This document shows, in pieces, positions 52,022 through 58,883 of a stretch of 64,000 nt of DNA. Position 1 is the stretch's first letter; the number at the start of each line of letters is the position of its first letter. A model generated the notes under the pieces. The model saw only the letters and a program-made list of their open reading frames with translations, was not told where the DNA came from and did not search any database. Position numbers and translations under genes: made by a program. The stretch comes from Deltaproteobacteria bacterium (GTDB taxonomy: Bacteria > Desulfobacterota > Desulfobulbia > Desulfobulbales > SURF-16): NCBI GenBank assembly GCA_016219175.1, contig JACRCD010000077.1, positions 62,001 to 126,000 of the forward strand, given 5' to 3'.

Positions 52022-53359
52022 TTAGATAATCCTGGCCCGGCGGGCTGAAACGTCAGAGCTTCCAACCTGGTTGACAAAGACTACCCTCTGGTCGTCCGGG
52101 GAAGACGCCTCAGCATGGGATTCTGACCAGTTTTTAGTATAGATCATGGAAGGTGAAAGTGGAAAATAACGAAAGGGCAGGCCTATTTCCTCAAGCCAGG
52201 CGGAAACGCAATAGATTGCCACCTGGTCAAGAGACCAGACCCATAATCGCTGATCGAGATAATGCTGAATATAGGCTGCCATAGCTCTGGCAAACCTTAT
52301 TCCCTCATGGGTTGGCCGGATATACCCTGATGAAAGAAAAAACTCCTGATACAGCGGCATAAGAGCAGAAGAAAAACGAATGAAACCGGCGTCAGTGCCC
52401 ATATCAACAGCAGGTAAGGGTCGCACAGCCTCCATGTCACAGTCAACAATCCAGACAGGACACTTATAGTTTTCCAGTGCCCAGGGCCATAGCTGTATGC
52501 GTCTACAGGCATAGAGGGTCCGGTGTTCGATTGTTTCAGTCTCACTGGCCATTTGTTTGGGAAGCAGGGGGTAGTCCCAGGACATCACCAGCGGCACCTC
52601 TGCCTGCCGTAATTCATCCGCGGCCTGCAGGCATTCCTGATCAGGGTTGACGACATGAACGTGCACCATCCAGTCATCATCAGCCATCTTCTGTTGTAAA
52701 GATAACAGCATCCGCCGGGCAAATTTATGGAAGTAGGCACGATCCATACTGAGCAATATGACATATTCCGGAGGGGAGGAAGGTGCACCATCAACATATT
52801 CAGGTTCAAACAGGTTGGAGGCATTATTGACAATTTCATTCATCCTCTGGGAATCCAGGCAGACAATGGATGCCTGGCACAGATGATATCGCTTGACCGA
52901 ATCAAGCCACAAGTCTGCTTCACGGTATTTTTTCAGATTTGCCAGGCTCAAACCGAGCCAGTGCCGGGCGAGAGGATCAGTTGGCCGCAGTCGGACAGCT
53001 TCGAGAAAACATTTTCGGGCCTGATTGAAGTCCCCGCTCCGCGTTGCATCGCGACCAAAAGCTATCTGGACAAGATGGTCATTGCGTGGCCAACCGCCAC
53101 TTGGATAAACCCTGCGGACTGCCTCGCCACCAAGCTTCTCCCACTCGACAATCCACATAAGGATCTGAACCACGCGGTGGGAGAGCCGAGAATAAAGGAA
53201 ATCGAGGGCTCGCGCCAGTTCGAGCCCACTCAGGCTGGTATGAAATTGATCAATGAGATTCTGCAGAGTCACTGTCGCAGCTTTATAATCACTTTGGGAG
53301 GAAGCCTCCTGCCATTCTTTGGCCAGTTGCTCAACCTGTTGGGATAAATCTGGTATCAT
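52022..53359 (-). CDS. TPR-like plus GT-A-like glycosyltransferase protein
   Basis: A 445-residue protein. The first 180 residues are helical, with a TPR-like pair (GDFNQARKCFLEAVRLRPTDPLARHWLGLSLANLKKYREADLWL). From about 205 a domain resembling nucleotide-diphospho-sugar transferases begins: VILLSMDRAYFHKFA, then PVWIVDCDMEAVRPLP with a DCD metal-binding-like site, and WSLDQVAIYCV. This combination fits a glycosyltransferase that uses TPR helices for protein or partner binding, such as a flagellin or adhesin glycosyltransferase. It ends 52 bases from the end of the convergent LhgO gene. Confidence 0.65.
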   Translation of the reverse strand: MIPDLSQQVEQLAKEWQEASSQSDYKAATVTLQNLIDQFHTSLSGLELARALDFLYSRLSHRVVQILMWIVEWEKLGGEAVRRVYPSGGWPRNDHLVQIAFGRDATRSGDFNQARKCFLEAVRLRPTDPLARHWLGLSLANLKKYREADLWLDSVKRYHLCQASIVCLDSQRMNEIVNNASNLFEPEYVDGAPSSPPEYVILLSMDRAYFHKFARRMLLSLQQKMADDDWMVHVHVVNPDQECLQAADELRQAEVPLVMSWDYPLLPKQMASETETIEHRTLYACRRIQLWPWALENYKCPVWIVDCDMEAVRPLPAVDMGTDAGFIRFSSALMPLYQEFFLSSGYIRPTHEGIRFARAMAAYIQHYLDQRLWVWSLDQVAIYCVSAWLEEIGLPFRYFPLSPSMIYTKNWSESHAEASSPDDQRVVFVNQVGSSDVSARRARII

Positions 53360-53383
53360 AGGGTAATTTCAGTATAGAGGCAG

Positions 53384-54145
53384 TTATGATCTGAAAAGGC
53401 GCCACCAGTAATCTGTTGCCTGGCTGACCGGAGGGAGCTTAATGTTGAGATTTATCTCCTTTGGCGCTCCGACTATGTTTACGGTAGCAAGGTTGCCAAA
53501 AACGTTCTCCACTTCTTTGTTAAAATTTTCGCCATTATAAAGAGGAACTGGGTGCCACCATAGGGAGTAACCCAGAGACAGTAAAAGCTCGTTCATTTCC
53601 TGGGAACGCGATATACTCTGATCGTTTTTGACATACAGGTATGGTCGAAGACGCAGCAGGAGATCACGGCCGCTGTCCAGAATATCATTACCATGCCCTC
53701 CGGTTATTTTGACGAGGCTGCACTTACGCAGAAGCAGTCCGTCAAGTGAACTCCCTCCGGGCAAGTCATCCCCGTGAATCATGACGTTGGTCAGGGAATT
53801 ATGCCTGATGTTGTTTGTCAGTCCTGCCCGGATTTTATTATTCGGCTCAAAAGCAAGAACCGTTCCCTGCAAGCCGACATGCTGAGCAAGAGGAATTGTT
53901 TGTTCACCGTAATTCGCTACGGTTTCAAGAACACAATCACCAGGTCTAAGAATTTGCCGGAGCAGCCCCAGTTCATGTTCTTTGTATTCACCATACCGGG
54001 ACAAGGAAAGGCTCTGGATTGTCTGGTCCTGTCTGAACAGAATATTGCCGTACCTGTATTGCCTGAATGTCCAGCCTTCAGACTTAGGAAACAGCTCTCT
54101 GTCAAACGGGCAGGAATTCCCTCCCTCTTCTTGATCTGTTGTCAT
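53384..54145 (-). CDS. FkbM-family methyltransferase-like protein with degenerate catalytic motifs
   Basis: A 253-residue protein with the outline of FkbM sugar methyltransferases: a beta strand ending CVLETVANYGEQTIPLA, VLAFEPNNKI, and LDGLLLRKCSLVKITGG. The normal D/E-V-G-A-N-IG loop is LETVANYGEQT, and the IDVEG block of the family is ITGGHG, lacking the acidic residues. The protein may therefore be a binding or regulatory relative. ATG at 54145 is preceded by AGGGGAGACA. An upstream TTG at 54163 is in frame. It follows a 310-nt gap and is followed by the TPR-GT gene 24 nt on. Confidence 0.68.
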   Translation of the reverse strand: MTTDQEEGGNSCPFDRELFPKSEGWTFRQYRYGNILFRQDQTIQSLSLSRYGEYKEHELGLLRQILRPGDCVLETVANYGEQTIPLAQHVGLQGTVLAFEPNNKIRAGLTNNIRHNSLTNVMIHGDDLPGGSSLDGLLLRKCSLVKITGGHGNDILDSGRDLLLRLRPYLYVKNDQSISRSQEMNELLLSLGYSLWWHPVPLYNGENFNKEVENVFGNLATVNIVGAPKEINLNIKLPPVSQATDYWWRLFRS

Positions 54146-54455
54146 TGTCTCCCCTGCTTTCAAACAAATTCAAGGTGGTCTGCCGCCAGACAGTCATGTA
54201 CCTGCAGACGCAGGCGGTACCAGGAGTAATTTTTTACAATTTTCCCATCTAAAGAAGAGAAAAGAAGGATTCCCCTTCACCGCTGAAAGTTACCGGCGTT
54301 ACCTCCATATCGTGAAAGTCAGCAATTATCTAAAGGATTTTTTCACGGGGGATCTAATCTTTTAGCCTCATATCCTGGAAAAGATGCATCCCCTCTTTCC
54401 GGCAAGGCTCAGCAAATATCTTCATCTGAGTCTGCAGAAACCCATAGCCAAAGAC
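54146..54455 (-). other. 310-nt gap between two minus-strand genes
   Basis: No complete gene is visible. On the minus strand a 26-codon open stretch ending at 54247-54249 looks protein-like (MEVTPVTFSGEGESFFSLL) but lacks a usable start and ribosome site, so it may be a relic. A 5-bp inverted repeat GTCTG/CAGAC lies at 54176-54189. A promoter for the FkbM-like gene probably lies here, but no -35/-10 pair stands out. Confidence 0.35.
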
Positions 54456-55085
54456 TCACTCCGGCTTTCGGATAATAAATCCCCAGTAAATATCTTTCTG
54501 ACCGCCGAGCGTTTTTATATCAAGATCAATATTCTCACCAAAAAATCCGCTCCGGATTATAAGTTCAGACCACATGCTCTTACCCAGGACTGAAAAGTGA
54601 TTTTTGTTGGTCTGGTGGCCCACTTCGGTATCAGGTGCCGGAACTTCAACGTAGGCGAAACCTCCTTTTTTCAGAACGCGATAGAAACCGAAGAGGGTAA
54701 AAAAGGGCATGAAGCTGTGCTCAATACAATGCCGGCACCAGATAAAATCAAACTCCTCATCTTCGAATTCCAGGAAGGACATATCCATGTAGCGGACATC
54801 AAATTTCTTCTGCCGACAGATCTCCAGGTCGTCATTGTTGAGGGTGATTCCTGTAGTCTGTAAGCCCATTTCAGCAAAAATCTCAATGGCCTGTCCCTGC
54901 CCGCAGCCAATATCGAGAATTCGACCCTGGAATGCGCCTGGGAATTTGCTCTGGATATGGGCAATGACCTGTTTCATTGACCGCCCGATTCCTTCGGTGG
55001 GTGGTTCCGGATAGGTTGTCTGCTCCAGCAGAGTTAAAAAGGTTTCCAGTTGGGTTATCATCTTTTGGTTAAGCTTCATATTCAT
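54456..55085 (-). CDS. Class I SAM methyltransferase
   Basis: A 209-residue protein with an intact SAM-binding core: ILDIGCGQGQAIEIF, a TTGITLNNDDLEIC acidic strand, FIWCRHCIEHSFMP and VLKKGGFAYVEVPAP. Type 11 methyltransferases of this kind often modify sugars. Its start overlaps the stop of the unrecognised two-repeat protein by 4 nt (ATGA), so they are translated together. Methylation of an acetamidino-sugar or a glycopeptide product is possible but not shown. Confidence 0.82.
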   Translation of the reverse strand: MNMKLNQKMITQLETFLTLLEQTTYPEPPTEGIGRSMKQVIAHIQSKFPGAFQGRILDIGCGQGQAIEIFAEMGLQTTGITLNNDDLEICRQKKFDVRYMDMSFLEFEDEEFDFIWCRHCIEHSFMPFFTLFGFYRVLKKGGFAYVEVPAPDTEVGHQTNKNHFSVLGKSMWSELIIRSGFFGENIDLDIKTLGGQKDIYWGFIIRKPE

Positions 55086-56236
55086 CCTTCTTCTATGAGT
55101 CGTGGACCCATGGAAAATTGATACATGCCCCAGGTTCCCGTGGGCGCGGCTTGCGGGGCCATGGTCAGGAAACCGAAATAGTCATAGCCGTTGTCGCCGG
55201 ATGTTCCCGCCAGTACCGAATCAAGTGAGGCTGTGCCGGTTAATCTGAGCCAGTAGTGTTCTTCCGGCCGTAGAAGCATATTGATGATGCCGCTTTCCCG
55301 GATGTTTTCCACCAGGAAAACCCATCTGGTACCGCTCCGGGAGTTTTCGGCAAAAAAATGGATGGTGCCGTTCTTCAGATCCAGGTTTCTTGTATATTGC
55401 CGGACATAGAGGATGCTGTTGCGCAGGTCCTCACCCAGTGTCGATTGCGAGGCGTGGACAAAGCCAAGATAGGCAAAGGGTGGCTTCGAGTCTGTGATGG
55501 GCAGGAAATCATCCGTGTTGTAGGTAAGATGAATTGTCTGGTTGTCGGTCATTGCAACCCGGTCCCGGATTGTTTCACTGAGCATGGGTATCTGACGGCC
55601 CTGGCGGCGGCTGACCGTCAGCCATTTGTTGGCGGACTTGCTGAAGTCGGCGTTGTAGGGCCAGTTTGTTCTGATGTTGGCCTCAATGCTAAATTCGCTT
55701 AAGGATATGCTTCCTGTCACCTTTTCGGAAAATCCGAGAAAAGAAATACCAAAACTTGAACAGGCTTTCAGGGTCATGGGCAGGCTTCTGGCATGCTGGG
55801 GGTCGGAGATGAAGCTGCAGTGCCATGATTTAGAATCCGTATCCAGGCACAGTCGAAGGGGTTTATCCCATGTTCCGTCGCTCATAGCCAGGGGATAGCC
55901 GGTGTAGTGCCAGCGGGTTGAGCCAAGGGTCGAGGTGTGGGCCCAGAAAAAACATTTTCCCCCCTTCAGGTCCAGCCCGTCTCCACGCAGGTGGAATTCC
56001 ACCTGGGCGTTTCTGAGATCATAGGGCGGCTCCAGGACCCAGAGGGGATAGTAAATCAGGGCCAGTATGGAGTGGGGGGATTCAGGGGAGTCAATGCTCC
56101 ACATGGAGTCATCCGCCCGGACGCAGGGTTTGCCGTCCGGCCCCCCCTGTTCATCAAAATGGACTTGGTGAAATTTGTCGCCTGGTCCGATGTATTCGTA
56201 ACTACCCCAGGATGCCAGGTTGGTCGTTATTTTCAT
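55082..56236 (-). CDS. Unrecognised protein made of two similar beta-rich halves
   Basis: A 384-residue soluble protein with no signal peptide or membrane segment. Two halves can be aligned by eye: DLRNAQVEFHLRGDGLDLKGGKCFFWAH...STRWHYTG (about residues 74-114) and DLRNSILYVRQYTRNLDLKNGTIHFFAEN...GTRWVFLV (about 270-310), each followed by a beta-rich segment that mentions a FGF/GFS-type strand. The aromatic and glycine-rich pattern recalls jelly-roll carbohydrate-binding modules. It lies between the acetamidino-sugar enzymes and a methyltransferase and might bind the modified sugar or glycan. I recognise no family. Confidence 0.6.
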   Translation of the reverse strand: MKITTNLASWGSYEYIGPGDKFHQVHFDEQGGPDGKPCVRADDSMWSIDSPESPHSILALIYYPLWVLEPPYDLRNAQVEFHLRGDGLDLKGGKCFFWAHTSTLGSTRWHYTGYPLAMSDGTWDKPLRLCLDTDSKSWHCSFISDPQHARSLPMTLKACSSFGISFLGFSEKVTGSISLSEFSIEANIRTNWPYNADFSKSANKWLTVSRRQGRQIPMLSETIRDRVAMTDNQTIHLTYNTDDFLPITDSKPPFAYLGFVHASQSTLGEDLRNSILYVRQYTRNLDLKNGTIHFFAENSRSGTRWVFLVENIRESGIINMLLRPEEHYWLRLTGTASLDSVLAGTSGDNGYDYFGFLTMAPQAAPTGTWGMYQFSMGPRLIEEG

Positions 56237-56283
56237 GGTGGAGGGATATCCTTATTGATGGGGGATGATACCCTGCTGGGAGG

Positions 56284-57042
56284 TTAAAGGCGAACCGGGA
56301 TGTTTTTTCCCCGGAGATACTGTTTCATCTCCAGGGGAGTCTGTTCGGTGAAGTGAAAAATGCTTGCCGCTGCCACGGCGCTGGCCTTTCCCTGGTCAAT
56401 GGCAAGATACATATCTTCCGGATTTCCCGCGCCTCCGGAGGCTATAACCGGGATGGAGACACTTGTGCTTACCTGGCGGAGGCAGTCCGGCTCATAGCCC
56501 TGCATGGTGCCGTCCCGGTCAATGGAGGTGAGAAGGATCTCGCCTGCCCCCATTTCTTCGGCCTGTTTGGCAAAAGCCACCGGCGACAGGCCGGTGGCCC
56601 TGGTCCCTGAATGGGTAAATATTTCGTGGACCCCGTTAGCGTGGGTTTTGTAATCAATGGAAACAACCGCGCACTGAGACCCGAACCGGTTGGCAATATC
56701 CTTGATGAGCTGCGGATTGCCGACAGCGCCGCTATTGATTGCCACCTTGTCCGCTCCCATCATGAGAAGCTGGCGGACATGGTGAATGGTTTGTATACCC
56801 CCGCCGACCGTAAGCGGCATGAAGCAGTCATCCGCCAGGTCGTCAACCACCTCGAAGTCCGGATCGCGTTGTTCGCCTGTGGCGGTAATATCCAGAAATA
56901 TCAGTTCGTCAACCTCCCGCATACTGTAAACCATGATGGTCTGCAGGGCACTGCCCACCCGGCGCCAGCTGTCAAAGGATATCCCTTTGACCAGGCCGAA
57001 ATTTTTGTACAGGAGGGTTGGGATAATACGTACTTTTAGCAT
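56284..57042 (-). CDS. hisF: HisF-like cyclase/ammonia-accepting subunit for sugar amidation
   Basis: A 252-residue (beta/alpha)8 protein of the HisF family. RIIPTLLYKNFGLVKGISF marks the glycan-cluster HisF2 subgroup rather than the histidine-pathway enzyme. FLDITATGE, LTVGGGI, VVSIDYK and SIDRDGTMQGY are conserved phosphate and active-site blocks. With HisH it supplies ammonia to WbpG/PseA-like amidotransferases in O-antigen and flagellin acetamidino-sugar synthesis. The frame is open to 57189, but the ATG at 57042 gives the family N-terminus and overlaps the HisH stop by seven bases. Confidence 0.88.
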   Translation of the reverse strand: MLKVRIIPTLLYKNFGLVKGISFDSWRRVGSALQTIMVYSMREVDELIFLDITATGEQRDPDFEVVDDLADDCFMPLTVGGGIQTIHHVRQLLMMGADKVAINSGAVGNPQLIKDIANRFGSQCAVVSIDYKTHANGVHEIFTHSGTRATGLSPVAFAKQAEEMGAGEILLTSIDRDGTMQGYEPDCLRQVSTSVSIPVIASGGAGNPEDMYLAIDQGKASAVAAASIFHFTEQTPLEMKQYLRGKNIPVRL

Positions 57043-57656
57043 AGCGAGATAAAATTGGTCAGAATTGCGGCGCCGGACTTCAGGCTTTTTTCCGGATGGA
57101 ATTGCACCCCGAAACAGAGGTCTTTGCCGACAACCGAGGTGAAGCCTCCGCAGTATGGGGTCTCTGCAAGGACATACTGCCGATCGCACTGGAAATGATA
57201 GCTGTGGACAAAGTAAAAGTCCAGTTTGTCTTCCACATCGTGAAAAAGGGCAGACGGAGATACCTGGTTGACCTCATTCCAGCCCACATGGGGAATCCGT
57301 TCCTCGGCAAGAACACTTTCAAGGCGTCGGATCGTCCCCGGGATCAGATCGAGGCCGCTGGTTTTTCCGCCTTCAAAGCCGGTGGTGGCCATGAGTTGCA
57401 TGCCGAGACAGATGCCCAGAAAAGGAGTGTCCTGGGTCTGAACCCTGGTTTTGATGGTTCGGATCAGGTCGTCGCGGGCGTTCAGTTCCTGCATGGCATC
57501 GGCAAATGAACCGACGCCGGGCAAAATGATGCCGTCCGCCTGGGCCACCTCGTGGGCGATATCTGTGATAAGCGGCTCGGTCCCCAATTTTTCAACGGCC
57601 CGGGCAACGGAGTCGATGTTGCACATCCCATAATCAATGATTGCTATTTTTTTCAT
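57036..57656 (-). CDS. hisH: HisH-like glutamine amidotransferase subunit
   Basis: A 206-residue class I glutamine amidotransferase. LPGVGSFADAM, the nucleophile C83 in GICLGMQL, and H187/E189 in FHPEKS form the catalytic triad blocks. It hydrolyses glutamine and passes ammonia to the HisF-like partner. In the WbpG/HisH2/HisF2 system the pair provides nitrogen for an acetamidino group on a sugar. It overlaps the amidotransferase gene by 4 nt and the HisF gene by seven bases, which supports a three-protein complex. Full-length with intact residues. Confidence 0.9.
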   Translation of the reverse strand: MKKIAIIDYGMCNIDSVARAVEKLGTEPLITDIAHEVAQADGIILPGVGSFADAMQELNARDDLIRTIKTRVQTQDTPFLGICLGMQLMATTGFEGGKTSGLDLIPGTIRRLESVLAEERIPHVGWNEVNQVSPSALFHDVEDKLDFYFVHSYHFQCDRQYVLAETPYCGGFTSVVGKDLCFGVQFHPEKSLKSGAAILTNFISLC

Positions 57657-58804
57657 GGGTTGTCGTCATTGATCTTTGTCAGATTGCCATGCCGGTCTTT
57701 GACCAGCCGGCCCTTGGCGTCGCGGGCAAAGAGCTTTTTATTGGTGAAGCGGTCGCAGATTGTCATGAATTCATCGACCGTCATATCGATTTCTTCAAGA
57801 ATATCCTCCAGGGTCCGGCCCAGATAGGTCCAGGGGAATTTGCCGTCATGGCGCCTGACCAGTTCCAGGGCGTCAGCCCGCTGCATGCGGCCGCGCCGGA
57901 TATGCAGGCAGGCGATGTCTGTAGCCCGGCCGAAACCATATTTAAGAAATTTGAAGTAGTCGTGGATGCCGGTATGATAATTGTCAAGATTTTCGTAATT
58001 TGCCAGGGAGCCTTCAACAAAACGTGGGAAGGTCTCAAAGCCGTATCCCTGGGAGATGACTGAATTGTGGTAGCCGTCCCAGGGCAGGTAATAGCCGAGG
58101 AAAAGGCCGGTGACTCCGACTCTCTGCAGTTCTTCGTCGTTTGGGTAGGTGAACTGGGTCAGGTGCCGTTTTTCAATGCCCTCCTGTCCTATCAGGTCCG
58201 ATACCCGCAGGCCGAGCAGACCACCGAATTCTTCCAGCCAGCGGCGGGACAGGGTGTTGTTGTCCGCGTCGGCAGCCGGACCGCCGTATTCGTTTTGCGA
58301 ATTTTCTCCCCAGATGAGCAGGGGGACATTGAGCTGAACCGCGATGCGCACCGGAATAGTGAAAATCGTCACGTGTTCCGGCCAGGAGATGTCTCCCAGG
58401 GTGGTGAGGCACAACCGGTTGATTTTATGGCGGACGATCCTGTTGGTGGTTACTTCAAGATAATCAACCCCCAGTTTTTTTATGTTGTCGATATTGCGTC
58501 GGCCGATATCGGACAGGGAACAGGTGGTGCTGGTGACACAGAGCGGATTCATGCCGAGTTCCAGCATCCGCACGGTCTGGTAGGTGCTGTCCTTGCCGCC
58601 GCTGACCGGGATGACACAGTCATAGTTGGTGCCCGCTGTATTGCGGTATTTTGTCAGGATGTCCTCAAGCTCTTTTTTACGGACGGCCCAGTCGATTTTT
58701 TGCCGGCGCTGGAAATAATTGCAGGCGCTACAAACACCCTGTTCGTCAATTTCCAGATCCGGTTTGGTTTCCGGCATAAGACATTTGCGGCAGTAAGTAA
58801 TCAT
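57653..58804 (-). CDS. N-acetyl-sugar amidotransferase (WbpG/PseA type)
   Basis: A 383-residue ATP-dependent amidotransferase. An N-terminal zinc site is formed by C5/C8 and C25/C28. The PP-loop motif SGGKDS is at residues 68-73, and LIWGENSQNEYGG is typical of this family. The enzyme activates the acetamido oxygen of an N-acetyl sugar and replaces it with ammonia to form an acetamidino (amidine) group, as in WbpG of Pseudomonas O-antigen and PseA for flagellin. GGAGA precedes the ATG. The HisH/HisF pair directly follows. Confidence 0.92.
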   Translation of the reverse strand: MITYCRKCLMPETKPDLEIDEQGVCSACNYFQRRQKIDWAVRKKELEDILTKYRNTAGTNYDCVIPVSGGKDSTYQTVRMLELGMNPLCVTSTTCSLSDIGRRNIDNIKKLGVDYLEVTTNRIVRHKINRLCLTTLGDISWPEHVTIFTIPVRIAVQLNVPLLIWGENSQNEYGGPAADADNNTLSRRWLEEFGGLLGLRVSDLIGQEGIEKRHLTQFTYPNDEELQRVGVTGLFLGYYLPWDGYHNSVISQGYGFETFPRFVEGSLANYENLDNYHTGIHDYFKFLKYGFGRATDIACLHIRRGRMQRADALELVRRHDGKFPWTYLGRTLEDILEEIDMTVDEFMTICDRFTNKKLFARDAKGRLVKDRHGNLTKINDDNP

Positions 58805-58850
58805 GCATGTTTCTCCGGTTGGAATCTGTGCCCTGTTCGGCGCGGTAAAC

Positions 58851-58867
58851 TGAACATGGTGTGTTCA
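58851..58867. repeat. Short inverted repeat TGAACA-N5-TGTTCA
   Basis: A perfect 6-bp palindromic pair separated by TGGTG in the 79-nt gap upstream of the amidotransferase gene. It could be an operator for the three-gene amidation module or chance. No T-run follows. Confidence 0.3.
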
Positions 58868-58883
58868 ATTCAGCCGGACAGCT

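Noticed and set aside
52034-52045. GC-rich inverted repeat near the convergent gene ends
   Set aside because: It lies inside the 3' coding end of the minus-strand gene and has no U-tract on either strand.
52727-53347. A 206-codon open frame on the plus strand
   Set aside because: It is antisense to the TPR-GT gene, has low-complexity shadow composition and no ribosome site.
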